Assembly (NCBI GenBank): GCA_039621445.1 | Contig: CP154954.1 | Coordinates: 43,565,847-43,629,846, forward strand | DNA length: 64,000 nucleotides | DNA from: Euglena gracilis | Lineage: Eukaryota; Euglenida; Euglenophyceae; Euglenales | Direction: 5' to 3' | In this document: positions 48,280 through 61,086 of the stretch, piece by piece | How the letters are laid out: each line of letters starts with the position of its first letter | Position numbering within the stretch: position 1 is the stretch's first letter | Position numbers and translations under genes: made by a program | Notes under the pieces: generated by a model | Databases searched by the model: none | Seen by the model: only the letters and a program-made list of their open reading frames with translations | What the model was told of the DNA's origin: nothing

Positions 48280-50649
48280 TGCACCCGACGAAACAAAAAA
48301 AATCTTTTTAACAGAGGCGGAAGAAAGGCGGCAACAGCCTGAAGTGCGGCGGAGGGCGGCAGCGTTTCCGCCGTGGTCGGCCGATGGTGCCTTTTGAAAA
48401 CGGACGAGACAGAAAAAAGCGGCAGCCTCTCCGGGGGTCTGGTGGGAGAAGCAGAAGACGAGGCGCGGCGCAATTGCCTGTTACACACTTCCTGCTGGTC
48501 TGTGACTGGGCCGGCCGAGGCGGGAAACCACGACTCTGCCGAAAAGAGGGAAGGGAAACCCCACCCCAAGAAGAAGAGACGAGGCGGAAATTGAAGCGGG
48601 GTGGGCTTGGGCGGCGCGGGCCGCTTTTGTGCCGCTTTTTTTGTCTTTATTTCAAAAATCTGATGAAGTTGCCTGGCCCTCGGTGGTTTCGCACTGTGCG
48701 CAGCAAAAAAAAAAGTCCGTCCGTGCCGATAAGACTTTCGCCGACACTCAGCACAACAGGGAGGAATCTTTCACTTTCTTTCCCTTTTCTCCTGGAGTTT
48801 GGTGCGCTCCTGGGTCCGGTGCTTTTTTTTAATAAAAAAAAAGTGATGCAAACTGGAATAATAATAATAACAAAAACAATTGGCATAAAAAAAGGGCAAG
48901 GAAAAAAAACAACGACAGAAGGAGGGAAATCATCATTTTTTTCAAATTCCCAATGAATTAATTGCACAAAAAAAATATTTTCACTGGATCAGTTTTTGGT
49001 CGGCCAAAGGCCGGACCGGAAAATTTTTTCTGCATTTTTGGCCGATTTTGGCTGGATTTTGGGTTTTAGATTTTGGGGTTGCGGGTGGTTGGTGGGTTTT
49101 CAAAAAAAATGTGGGTGGGTGGGTTTGGGCCTGGGAACAAGTGCCCCCCCCCACGCCCCGGGTGTCAGGGAGGGAGGCCTTCCAGCCTTCCGGGAAACCA
49201 TCCAACCTTCCTTCCAACCCCACCATCAATGAGTTCTTTTCCAGCTGCCCAAATGGATGTATTGTATTTATTTTGCATTCGGAGGGGAAAATATGGGCCA
49301 AAATAGGTTGACAGACGAAGGTTTTTGGCCAATTTTGTGGTTTGGATTTTGGGATGAAGAAAGGTTCAGCAATGGTGCACCCCCCTGGGGGAGGCCTGGG
49401 GGAGGGGGTCCCAGGGTGAGGGGGGAGGGGGTCACACAGGTGTCAAGTGAATATGATCCCTTCCCCAAAAAAATTTCTTTGCCTGTACCCTGGTTGCAAT
49501 TGCACATTTGAACGCAAGACAGGCTCAAAATACAAACCCAAAATCTGCTCACAGAGTGCAATCCATGTGGACACCCTGGCCATGAGGGTTGTGAAAACAG
49601 AGAAATGGGACAACGTGAGAAAGCAGGGGACAAAACCAAAGGCCGAATGGGGTCAAATTTGCAAACATTCTTGGATGCAGAAAACAGTGTGCCCACCGCA
49701 GTCAAATCAACTCTAAAACCTCCTCGGAGTTGGAGTTGAATTGAATGAAATTCAAGTTGTCCCACATTGACCAGAGCTGCAAAGTTCATGCCCACCGGAG
49801 TGCTGATGAGCACTAGGCACGAAGCCAGCTTCGGGATGCGACAAAACGAGTTATGCTTTGTGCTCCTGTGCCCAAGCGGAATTTGCACTGCACAATGCAG
49901 AGCGACTGTTCATTAATCCCATCCAAGGAAACAACCAAGCTCCCTTTCATCTTTGATTTCAGAAACCCCCCCAAATGGCCCCCTTTCTAAAAAAAAATTG
50001 GAGGGGGTTTCAGGAAGGGGGTCAGGCAATCAGGGGGAGGAGGTCTGAAGATTGGGGGGTCAAGCACGAAAAATGACAAATTTGACCATTGGTTGTGATT
50101 TTGGGGGCCCAATCATGCAAAAAAAATGACAAATTTGGCCAAGGTGGTGAAATCCATTATTTTTCTGAAATTGTTCAAAAATTGCCCCATTTTCGGCTTT
50201 TTTGAGCCATGTTTGTATAGTTCCAAAAGAATAAAAGAATCCCCCCCCCGGCTGACCTGGTCGGTTCTCGACTTGGAGGGTCAGGATTCTTTTCGCGGGG
50301 ACATTTTCTCAACTAAAAATCACAAAAATGGATCAAATTGGTGCAGAAAATATGCCAAAAAAAGCACCCAATTTTCAGAAAAGCCCAAAAATGCCAAAAA
50401 AGTGACCATTGGAGCCTGTGGAGGGGTTTTCTGGTCGAAATTTGACTTCGAAATTTTTGCCCAAATAATAAACCCCCCTGGACCCCGACTTCGGGTGTCC
50501 AAATAATAAATCGGGGGGGGGGGTATTATTTGGGGGGGGTTCAGGTGGGGATATATCATGGGCCAGGATATTGGGGGGGTCAATTTAGGGGGACAAAAAA
50601 ACTTTGGTCCCCAAAAAAAGTGGAAACCAACCCCTCCCCGGACTCACCA
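48280..50649. other. X sequence, unit 1, no supported gene
   Basis: AT-rich with A and C runs. A small frame at 49447-49716 with Cys pairs (FLCLYPGCNCTFERKTG) is retained in unit 2 but not recognised. Other frames are short and compositionally odd. Ends at the tandem junction near 50649. Confidence 0.5.
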
Positions 50650-53600
50650 CACGTTCGTGGTGGCCAAGAAATGGGGAAAGTGGAGGGGGGTGGTGGATTT
50701 CAGGGCCCTGAACGCGGCCACGATGACAGACGCGCACCCCCTCCCCGGATCGAAGACATCCTGGTCAAACAGGGTCAACGGGCAATGTACAGTATGTTGG
50801 ACCTAAAGGAGGCTTTCCATCAGGTACCCATGAGAAAGGAATCCCGACCCTACACCTGCTGTAATACACCAAGAGGAACAAAGCAGTGGAAAGTAGTGGT
50901 GATGGGGATGAAAAACGGAGTTCCAATTTTCCAGAGGGTCATTGAATACAGCCTGGAGGAGGTGGCAGACATTGCCAACCCCTACGTAGATGACATCATT
51001 GTAGGCACAGTTTGGCAGGGAACGGAAGAGGCAACAATCCTCCAACACGACAACGACATCCGCAGAGTCATGGAGGCACTCAAGAAACAGCTGCTCGTAG
51101 CCGACATCAAAAAATGTAAGTTTTTTGTTCATGAAGTGGAATTCTGCGGACACATCCTGGGGGGAGGACAACGGAGACCAGCCCCAGGAAAACTGATGGC
51201 TCTGGAAAAGTGGGAAGAACCGAAAACCGTCACAGCCCTCCGCGCATTCTTGGGATTCATCAACTACTACTCCTCCTACATCCCAGGATACGCGGAGTTG
51301 GCAGCGGATCTGATGGAAAAACTCAAGGTGAAGAAGGGACTGGGAAAAAAGGGGAGCCAGATGCCTGTGTTTATCGGGGAGAAGGAACGCAAGGCGTTCC
51401 AGGCCATCAAGGACAAACTGTTGGGCAGCCTCAAACTGCAAACGGTCAACCCCGACAAGCCATTCATCCTCCGAGTGGATGCCAGTGGCAGGGATGTGGG
51501 AGCCGCCTTGGAGCAGTTTGTGGAGGATGGATTGGAAAAACCGGACACCACAACAGCACAGACCAAGAAAACGGCCCCAGTGGCCTTTTGTTCACGGAAA
51601 TTGGCACCGGGACAGGTCAGGACTTGGACACCACGGGACAAGGAAACATACGCGGTGATCCTGGCCCTTCAGGAATGGGCCTCGTGGATCGGTATGCAAC
51701 CGGTGCTGGTCCTGACCGATCACAAAGCTATCGAGTCCTGGGCCACAGAAAACCTGGACACAGCCACAGGGTTGTCGGGACGTAGGGCCAGATGGCACGA
51801 ACTCCTTTCAAAATTTGATATCACGGTAGCCTACGTACCTGGGAAGGACAACGTGCTGGCTGACGCCTTGAGCAGGTGGGCCTATCCCGCCTCACAGGCG
51901 TTTGCCGACGTCAGTGTGCACGGCAGTGAGGAGGATGACCGCCTCATGCAAGAAATAATCGAACAGGAAAGGAAGGAGGAAAGGGGCTGCTCAGTGGTTT
52001 CAATGAAGGAGTTGCTACGGGCACAGAAAAAATTGGGAGACCCACCCCTCGTTGTGGCCGTCACGACAAGGGGAGGGGCCAAGACTGGTGAGGATTCGGC
52101 CACAACGAGTACAGTCACACCAGGGAAGGAGACCCCCCCCAGAAAAAACTTCGAAAACTTCAAAACCCAAGGACAGGGACACCGAAGGCACACAAGAAAA
52201 GGGAACCCCAGAAAAAGAAATGGCCAAGAGGACAGCCACAGAGGAAGACCCCCTTAGGCGAAGAACCTTGGAAGAGGACCCTGTGGACCCTCCAAAAACA
52301 GCAAGTCCAGGGGAGAACGGACTCGAGGACGCGCAGCGTCCCTCATCTTCGACGAGCCCGCCTGTGGGACCTCCATCAAGGGGAGTGCACGCCCCGGAGC
52401 TTCCACCGACAGGGCCGCAGTCGGTGATGGACGAGGACTGGAGGAGCGGGTACAGCGGGTGCCCCAAGTGGGGCCCTGTGCTCAAGGGGTTGGAGGATTC
52501 GGGGTTCAAAGAATGGCCTGAGGGCTTCCGATTTGAAAACGGAAGGCTCTTCAAACACGGACTCTTGTGTGTACCAAGGGATGTCATGGGGAGGGTCATC
52601 AGGGAACACCACGAAGCGGCGGGACACCCAGGGGCTGAACGGCTGTGAGATCAGATGGGTCGGTGGTTTATTTTCGACGACCACCAACACGCAAGAAAAC
52701 TGACCAGCAAAATGATGGGGATGTGTGAAACGTGTCAGGTCACTGAACCAAACCATCAAACCTTCAGGTGTCCAATACAACCAACACCGGTCCCGCCCCA
52801 CCTGATGGACAGCGTGGCGGTCGACCTCTTTGCACTACCGGAAACCACTTTTGAAGGGAAACGGTACGACACTTTGGCACTTTGTGTGGACCGATTGAGT
52901 GGGTGGATGGTTGCTACCCCCCATCTTAACAAGGGTCTCACAGCAGAAAAGGTGGCCAAGGAAATGTTTCGACAGTGGGATCTGTTCAGAATCCCCTTGG
53001 TGGTGAGTTCCGACAGGGGTCCACAGTTCACCGCAGCCTGGTGGAAAACTCTGTGCGCGGCACACGGTGTATGGGTTGCGTGTGGACAGGCTTACCACAA
53101 TCAGGCGAACGGAAGGGCAGAGGTAGCCGGGCAGCAGGTGATGCAGAAACTTGCAAAGCTGGCTGCAGAAAACGGTGTCCCGTGGGTGGAACTCCTCCCA
53201 CGGGCTATGACGGCCATTCACGACGTGCCTGGGGAGGCTGGACTGTGTCCCCCTACTAGGGATTGTTTTTTTGGGGCCGACACGAACCGACCGTTGTGTG
53301 GGATTCCGCCACAAACCACAGCGGGAGGCCGAATGTGTGCGAAGAATTCCTCAAACGAATGAAGGAACGAGACAGGTGGGTGGAGCAAACGCTCAATGAA
53401 AAGCTGGAAGCTCGGAAAGAGGCTGTGAACCAGAAACGACGCGAACCCCCAGCCCTGAAAATTGGTTCCAAGGTTTGGTACCAACCTGAACGACAGCCTG
53501 GAACCGAGTTGGAACCCAGGTGGAAAGGGCCAGCGTTGGTTTTGGAAAGAGTGGGAGACCACTCCTACGTGGTGGAGCTTCAACCAGGGAAACGGCAGCC

Positions 53601-53916
53601 GGCCCTCCGTTCCCAACTGAAACCACACGTGGAAGACCTTTACTCAACCACTCCCGTGCCCTTGTATTTTTGGTGTGGAATGGCTCAAGAGCTGGAGGTT
53701 GGACCTGAAGAGTGGGAGGTGGATAGGGTGCTCAACCATCGACACGAAAACGGGAAGACGGAATTTTTGGTGCGGTGGAAAGGATTTGGGCCAGAAGACG
53801 ACCAATAGGAATCGCTGGGGAATTTTTTATTTAGAATCAATAAGGACGTGGTTGCCTATTGTGTGGAGAACGGGGTGGATTTGGACGCAAAGGAATTGTT
53901 GGAACTGATGAAGTGA
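50650..53916 (+). pseudogene. pol C-terminal part, tandem unit 2
   Basis: Copy of 40574-43826. It keeps Trp where unit 1 has TGA (40937), so RT (YVDD near 50985) through RNase H reads openly in 50760-52257. It has its own one-base loss near 50743, the shared C-run slip near 52130, the shared TGA at 52646, stop and frameshifts near 53258-53290, and a private TAG at 53806 in the chromodomain. Integrase motifs: SSDRGPQFT, and QANGRAEVAGQQV in the variant YHNQANGR. The 5' part of pol is absent because the copy starts in mid-RT. Confidence 0.88.
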
Positions 53917-53956
53917 CAAGGTTCCTTGTCTTCTTCATCCCCACATTCCCTCACAG

Positions 53957-54400
53957 ATGGCCCGACATGGACGTCAACAACGCCAATACCAACCTTAACA
54001 ACCCCAACATCACCACCCCTACTTTCGACCTCAACCCCTTCGACGACCACCCCCTCCCCCATACCAGACACCCCCAACCCCCGACTTCGTCATCCCCACC
54101 ATTCTACCCCCACCCCTACGCAAGGCCCTCGAGGCCGAGCTCCCCCCCGCCAGCTGCTGGAGAACGCCCACACCCACCCCTACCCAGCCTACTAGCTGCC
54201 TCCCACCCCCAGCCATTCGCATACCCACCCCAATACCACCCCAGCCCACCCCAACAACGACCCCACCCCCCCAGAGGGAGCGCGGGCGCTCCATCTGCAG
54301 CAGCCCCCGCAGCCCCCGCAGCCCCCGCAGCCCCCGCTCCCTCAGCCCCCCCTCTACCTCGGGACCCCGGACCGGAGCCCGTCCCCCCCTGCATCGCTGA
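53957..54400 (+). pseudogene. proline-rich third ORF, unit 2
   Basis: Near-identical copy of 43867-44301 with the same early stop; one extra AGCCCCCGC repeat in the Pro-Arg-Ser run. Confidence 0.45.
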
Positions 54401-55870
54401 CCTCCCCCTCCTCCTCTGACAACGACTCGCCCCCGCGACGCCCCACCCCCTGGTTCCTCCGGGACCTCTGGGGCTAGCTCCCCCCTGGAGGTTCCCTTCC
54501 CCCCCCCCAATATTGGTTCCGGCTGCCCCCCTCGCAGCCCCCTTTTACCTGTTCAGAGCCCTCAGACCGTTTCTTCAACCGCAGTGGGAAGGGAAGCTGT
54601 CCCATACTGAACCTAGAGTGCCCCCCCCCCCCACACCGAACCTAGGGTGCCCCCCCCCAGTGAACCAGGGCACCCCCGCAGGACCTGGGTTCCCCCCCAC
54701 GGGCAGCCCAAGGTCCGGGCAGATATTTTTTTATCAAAAAAAAGGGGGAGCGGCGCTTGGCGCCTGCCGTTTACCCCCCCCCGACAAGGGATCGGAGAGG
54801 GGCGTCCAGCCACCGCACTCCAAAGCAAAAAAAGATCGAAAAAAAAGGGAAAACAAAAAAAGACCTAAAAAAGGAAAAGAAGGGGGGGCTCAGCCAACTG
54901 CCCCCCCCCAAACAGGGACCGTGGGCAGCGCTTGGCGCCTGCCCCCCCCCCCCCCCGCCGTCGACGAAGGGCCTAGAGGGGGGGGGGGGCAGCCCCGGAC
55001 CTGCAAAAAAAAAAACAACCTGGGTTGGCCACATCTGGTCCTACCCAAAGCGTAGAGGGCTCAACTAATACCCTGCCCTCCGCTTAATTCATGCATTTTT
55101 AAACTCCACAGACGCTTGACGAAAGAGATGGGGTGGAGTGGAAGTCGGGCATTAATGAACCTGCTGCCCCCCCCCCACGCCTGACAGAGCTGGGGGTACC
55201 AGGATACACCCCAGGGAGCATTCAAAAAATTTTGAAAACGACTTTTTGGCTGAGGTGGGCAGCGCTGGCCTGCCCCCCCCCCCCCCGTACAGGACCGGGA
55301 CCTGGGGGGGGGGGGGTGCGCCACCGAGGCTGAAAAAAAAAAACACAAAAAAAAAACAACGGGGGCCCAGCCATCTGCCCCCCCCCACAAAAAAAGGAGG
55401 AAAAATATTTTTTCGGTTGTGGGCGGTGCTGGATGCCTGCCCCCCCCCCTTGGGGGGAACCAACCACCTGACCTCCCCGAAAAAAAAAAACGGACCCTGC
55501 CCCAGCCTGATTTTAACCGAAAGACCCTGACTCAGCCTTCGCTTGATTTTTATAAAAATTCGCCACTGGCCGGCGACTGACCGCTTGGCAGGGGGAGGCG
55601 GAACACCCCGAACGGGAGCTGCCCCCCTTTTAAAAAAAAAAGGGCAGGGGTTGCGGTCAGCGACTGGCGCCTGCCCCCCCCCCACGACAAGGGACCTGGA
55701 GGGGAGAGCCACCTGAGAAAAAAAAACAACCAGGCCAGCCCCCCCCCCCTGAGGAGGGACCAACCTGGGACCAAAAACAGGAACGGCCCAGCCCCCTTGC
55801 AACAAACGCACTACACACCCCTTCCCAAGTGAGTCGAGAACAGTTGTAAACAACTCCTTGGGAAGGGGAG
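54401..55870 (+). other. 3' non-coding region, unit 2
   Basis: C-tract/A-tract array with altered run lengths relative to unit 1, ending in the same PPT stem-loop (GGGAAGGGGAG 55860-55870). Confidence 0.7.
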
Positions 55871-56563
55871 TGTGAGTCAGGGGTGCTGAGTGCCCTTGTA
55901 AGTTAACTAACATCAGGCGCTAACCTTAAAAGCTAACCCAGGCGCCCACAGAACTAACCAGGGGACTCGACCCAACCAGGGGCCTACAGTTTCAATGATG
56001 AAACAATTAGGATAATCCCCTCCTAACTGAATTTTAACCACTGACCACATTTTAACCACTGACTCCCACAGGGCTCTGTCACTACTCTGTTCTTACTCAA
56101 GCTGATTATCCATTTGCCATTGGCATATCTGGTTCAAGTTTCAAGTCAATTCAAGTTGTCAAGATTTCATTGGAAGTGGAAGTTGATTATATGTTCAAGT
56201 ATTGGTCCGGTTATCTGAAGTGAAGTCTGAAGCAGCAGTTGTTGCTGCTGGTGTGCCTAAGAAGCGCCAGTTCGCCGGCACCGAAGACCTTCACTGACCA
56301 CGACCACCAATTTGAAAGCATTTCGCTGCTTTGAGCAAGACCTACAGGTGTTTTATACCCGATTTGTGACTCCCCAAGGACCCACCCCACACCAACCCCA
56401 AAAAGGAAAAAGGTCTTTTTAACCAAAAAAAATGAAACAATTTTTAACAAAGGCCGCGCGGGGAATTGAAATAAAACTGGGCAGGGTAATCGATCCTACG
56501 CGGTGACAGGGAAACCCCGCGGACCTGGAACAAGCGGAGCAGCAAAGGGGGTTAACCCGTACA
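55871..56563 (+). repeat. LTR, unit 2
   Basis: Copy of 45756-46447 with a few substitutions. Followed by PBS TGGTAGCAGAGG at 56566-56577. Confidence 0.85.
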
Positions 56564-56565
56564 AA

Positions 56566-56577
56566 TGGTAGCAGAGG
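56566..56577 (+). other. primer binding site, unit 2
   Basis: TGGTAGCAGAGG, initiator tRNA-Met type. Confidence 0.85.
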
Positions 56578-57506
56578 GTTTTTGCCCATTTTCAGTTCCC
56601 CCGAAGGCGGCTGGACTGAACAACAGGAAAATGCCACAGAACCACGGGAATCTGTCTCATCAGCCATCGCTTGGTGGGCTGGTCCAGAGACAAATGTCCA
56701 TTTCAATGACCCAGCAACAGGAATCACACTGACAGAATTCACAATGACCGCCCCAGAAAACTTGCAGTGGAACCAGGAACCTGAACAATGGGAATACGAC
56801 ACAGAAACGACCACAGACATGGCCAGGACCCTGGGGTGCGACATTGACATTGCACAGTTGTCGGAGATGACAATTGCGATGGTTGAAATGGGACAAGATG
56901 GGGAACAGAACCGCAGGACACAGGAGGAAACAGGGACAACACAGTTCACTGACGCCGAAGACGACGAACTGGGAGACATCTACCAAGACACACAGCCGCT
57001 GCAGCTGACATACCACCCAGAACCCAGAACGGACACTCAGAACCAACTGTTGAGCCTGGAAGCGGCAAGACAGAGCCCGAACGAAGACCACTTCCAGGTC
57101 AACGGTGCAGGGGTGGACGAATCTGAGGCGGAACCAGAACATTACGACTGGTTCGCCGACACAAACTGGTGGTCCAGTTTCGTACAGAACATGACGGAAT
57201 TCCAGCAGGAATTCCAAACTTTCAGGCGAGCCACTGAATTTGTGAACCAGAAAACCACGGAGGTGATTCAACGACTTCAAAACACCACGGAACTGCAGTT
57301 TACACGCTTGGAACAGCAGCTGATTACACAGGGGGAACGGACAGAAGGGTTGGTGTGGCAAACAGATGGCGGGTATGAAGAGCTGTCCACAAACCTGGCC
57401 ACGGTAACTGAAAACTTGGAGGGGATGGTGACGAGTCAAAACAGACTGTACCAGGGACACTTTGAGAACCTGGGACAACAGATTCGTGACCTGAAGGGGA
57501 TGGGGC
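56578..57506 (+). pseudogene. truncated gag N-terminus, unit 2
   Basis: Open throughout in the frame of 56582, without the unit-1 TAG (CAG here), and keeping the segment SLEAARQSPNEDHFQVNG missing from unit 1. Coiled coil at the end; truncated at the X junction after GMG. Confidence 0.8.
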
Positions 57507-57658
57507 CGAGCCCTTGCCTTGGTCAAAATGGCTGTGGGGCCCCCTTGGGGGCCAGTGGGGCCTCAAAAGGCCCTTGGGGGCCTTAGAGCCCCCTCGCGGC
57601 CCTTGGTGGCCCCTTTGGGCCCCCTTGGGACCCCTCCTTGGGGCGGGCACCCTCGGAC

Positions 57659-58169
57659 CTCGCACAAGGGGGTGGACCTGGCAAGGACACAAAGGACCAT
57701 TTCCGTGGTTGGGGAGAAGATTTTCATTTTGGTCAGGAGAAAGGGTTGGCCTTCACTAAAGTGGGAGCAAGTGTTGAAGATTGATTCACTGCCAACTTTG
57801 AGTCCATATCATTTGATGAGAGAATATGTGAAAAGAACATCTTTCATCTCCCAGGGTGCCCCTTTGTTGTGGAGTTTGGATGGCAAAAAACCCTTGACAT
57901 CCAACAGAATCAACTCTTTGACAAAGGAGTTGTTGGAAACGTTTGGCATTCCAATTTCCCACCGGAAAGCCCACAGCACCAGGGGGGTTTGTCCAGTGAG
58001 GAGGTGTGTGAACTTGGACAGTGGCAAAATTCCACAGCCTTTTCAGCTCATTATTCAAGATTGGGGGCGGTGGATTCAGCAAACAAAAAAATTGAAAAGG
58101 GGTCGTGCACAATGTCTCGCCCCCAGAGTATGCGAACCCCGAAAGGTTGAGTACTCCCGGGAAGTCTGA
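57659..58169 (+). pseudogene. tyrosine recombinase, unit 2, frameshifted
   Basis: Copy of 47411-47930 with a 28-bp deletion after AGGGGGG near 57977 (microhomology at G-runs). It keeps KAHSTRG but throws W...Y out of frame. Confidence 0.65.
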
Positions 58170-60447
58170 CCAGGGAGGAAGTGACCATGAGGGCGGAGCA
58201 CAAGAGGGGGGTGAGCCCACCCAATGCACCCGAAAAAGGAAAGCAGCATCCTCCTCCAGGAGGGGGGGGCAAAAACGTCCCTACACACAGGCCGGGGAGC
58301 CCTGCGGTTCACCTTCGCCAAGTCGCTGTCGGAGAGCACATCATCACAAACTCCGGCACCAAAGTCGCAGTAAGAAGCTTGGGGGGCGGGCTCACAATGT
58401 CTTTGTGCTTCGCCCTCGGTGTCCCTTCCTCCCTTCTCGGTCTGCCTCGAGGGAGTGCGAAATTGCCTGTTACACACTTCCTGCTGGTCTGTGCCTGGGC
58501 CGGCCGAGGCGGGAAACCACGACTCTGCCGAAAAGAGGGAAGGGACACCCCACCCCAAGAAGAAGAGACGAGGCGGAAATTGAAGCGGGGTGGGCTTGGG
58601 CGGCGCGGGCCGCTTTTGTGCCGCTTTTTTTTGTCTTTATTTCAAAAATCTGATGAAGTTGCCTGGCCCTCGGTGGTTTCGCACTGTGCGCAGCAAAAAA
58701 AAAGTCCGTCCGTGCCGATAAGACTTTCGCCGACACTCAGCACAACAGGGAGGAATCTTTCACTTTCTTTCCCTTTTCTCCTGGAGTTTGGTGCGCTCCT
58801 GGGTCCGGTGCTTTTTTTTAATAAAAAAAAAGTGATGCAAACTGGAATAATAATAATAACAAAAACAATTGGCATAAAAAAAGGGCAAGGAAAAAAAACA
58901 ACGACAGAAGGGGGGAAATCATCATTTTTTTCAACTTCCCAATGAATTAATTGCACAAAAAAAAATATTTTCACTGGATCAGTTTTTGGTCGGCCAAAGG
59001 CCGGACCGGAAAATTTTTTCTGCATTTTTGGCCGATTTTGGCTGGATTTTGGGTTTTAGATTTTGGGGTTGCGGGTGGTTGGTGGGTTTTCAAAAAAAAT
59101 GTGGGTGGGTGGGTTTGGGCCTGGGAAAAAGTGCCCCCCCCCACGCCCCGGGTGTCAGGGAGGGAGGCCTTCCAGCCTTCCGGGATCCAGCCAACCTTCC
59201 TTCCAACCCCACCATCAATGAGTTCTTTTCCAGCTGCCCAAATGGATGTATTGTATTTATTTTGCATTCGGAGGTGAAAATATGGGCCAAAATAGGTTGA
59301 CAGACGAAGGTTTTTGGCCAATTTTGTGGTTTGGATTTTGGGATGAAGAAAGGTTCAGCAATGGTGCACCCCCCTGGGGGAGGCCTGGGGAGGGGGTCAC
59401 ACAGGTGTCAAGTGAATATGATCCCTTCCCCAAAAAAATTTCTTTGCCTGTACCCTGGTTGCAATTGCACATTTGAACGCAAGACAGGCTCAAAATACAA
59501 ACCCAAAATCTGCTCACAGAGTGCAATCCATGTGGACACGCTGGCCATGAGGGTTGTGAAAACAGAGAAATGGGACAACGTGAGAAAGCAGGGGACAAAA
59601 CCAAAGGCCGAATGGGGTCAAATTTGCAATCATTCTTGGATGCAGAAAACAGTGTGCCCACCGCAGCCAAATCAACTCTAAAACCTCCTCGGGGTTGGAG
59701 TTGAATTGAATGAAATTCAAGTTGTCCCACATTGACCAGAGCTGCAAAGTTCATGCCCACCGGAGTGCTGATGAGCACTAGGCACGAAGCCAGCTTCGGG
59801 ATGCGACAAAACGAGTTATTCTTTGTGCTCCTGTGCCCAAGCGGAATTTGCACTGCACAATGCAGAGCGACTGTTCATTAATCCCATCCAAGGAAACAAC
59901 CAAGCTCCCTTTCATCTTTGATTTCAGAAACCCCCCCAAATGGCCCCCTTTCTAAAAAAAAATTGGAGGGGGTTTCAGGAAGGGGGTCAGGCAATCAGGG
60001 GGAGGAGGTCTGAAGATTGGGGGGTCAAGCATGAAAAATGACAAATTTGACCATTGGTTGTGATTTTGGGGGCCCAACCATGCAAAAAAATGACAAATTT
60101 GGCCAAGGTGGTGAAATCCATTATTTTTCTGAAATTGTTCAAAAATTGCCCCATTTTCGGCTTTTTTGAGCCATGTTTGTACAGTTCCAAAAGAATAAAA
60201 GAATCCCCCCCCCCCCGGCTGACCTGGTCGGTTCTCGATTTGGAGGGTCAGGATTCTTTTCGCGGGGACATTTTCTCAACTAAAAATCACAAAAATGGAT
60301 CAAATTGGTGCAGAAAATATAAAATATGCCAAAAAAAGCACCCAATTTTCAGAAAAGCCCAAAAATGCCAAAAAAGTGACCATTGGAGCCTGTGGAGGGG
60401 TTTTCTGGTCGAAATTTGACTTCGAAATTTTTGCCCAAATAATAAAC
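58170..60447. other. X sequence, unit 2, no supported gene
   Basis: Near-copy of 47931-50477 with a shortened, diverged stretch at 58378-58462 and a retained small Cys-rich frame near 59430-59681. Confidence 0.5.
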
Positions 60448-60903
60448 GGTACTTGTCTGTTATCGTACGACATACCCCCCCCCTTTCGGTTATGGTACGA
60501 CGCCCTGTGAACGGCCAGAATGCTTTCCCTTGGGGTCTGTTTCAGCCCTTTCGGGTGGTTTCTGGGGTTATTTGAAGGGGGATAGGGTTAGGGTTGCGAA
60601 TATGGCCCTGCCGTACCCCTTGGAACACACAAGGGGAAACCCAAAGGCGGCAGACTGGCAGGGAGAAAGAAAGATAAAGCCCGCCGACCTTCCGGCCCCA
60701 AAGGGGGGGATTTGCCATCCTGAACAGGGCATTTTGCCCAAATTTGGCCGGATTCGGAAAAAGGGCTGAAACTTCACCAGGATGGGTCCTTACCCTAACC
60801 CCACTCCTCCCAATAACCCTACATAGGCACCGGAGGAGGAAATGAGGGCGTCGTACCATAACCAAAAGGGGGGGGGTATGTCGTACGATAACAGACAAGT
60901 ACC
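60448..60903. mobile_element. 456-bp MITE-like DNA transposon
   Basis: Inverted ends of about 58 bp starting GGTACTTGTCTG with one mismatch, each including a run of nine C (or G). Flanked by perfect 8-bp duplications TAATAAAC (60440-60447, 60904-60911). Unit 1 has the empty site with one TAATAAAC near 50468. No transposase is encoded. An 8-bp duplication fits hAT and a few other superfamilies; I do not assign one. Confidence 0.92.
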
Positions 60904-60911
60904 TAATAAAC

Positions 60912-61086
60912 CCCCCTGGACCCCGACTTCGGGTGTCCAAATAATAAATCGGGGGGGGGGGTATTATTTGGGGGGGGTTCAGGTGGGGATATATCATGGG
61001 GCAGGATATTGGGGGGGTCAATTTAGGGGGACAAAAAAACTTTGGTCCCCAAAAAAAGTGGAAACCAACCCCTCCCCGGACTCACC
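60912..61086. other. end of X, unit 2
   Basis: Copy of the last part of unit 1 (CCCCCCTGGACCCC onward), ending at GGACTCACC where the units diverge. Confidence 0.7.

Larger units (their letters stand above)
40574..61086 (+). repeat. 10-kb direct tandem duplication
   Basis: Unit 1 is 40574-50649 and unit 2 is 50650-61086, near-identical from CACGTTCGTGGTGGC (mid-RT) to GGACTCACC (end of X). At the junction CTCACC is joined to A and CACGTTCG. Unit 2 is longer mainly because of the 456 bp transposon at 60448. Differences between units: a 28-bp deletion in the recombinase (unit 2), about 132 bp missing from gag (unit 1), scattered substitutions, and homopolymer-length changes. Confidence 0.92.

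Noticed and set aside
48384-48956. 190-codon plus-strand frame in X
   Set aside because: Basic, low-complexity translation not preserved in the tandem copy.
49803-49830. CTGATGAG...CGAAG, resembling a hammerhead ribozyme core (also in unit 2)
   Set aside because: The bases between CTGATGA and GAAG (GCAC...GCAC) do not pair as stem II, GAAA is GAAG, and no convincing stems I/III are seen.
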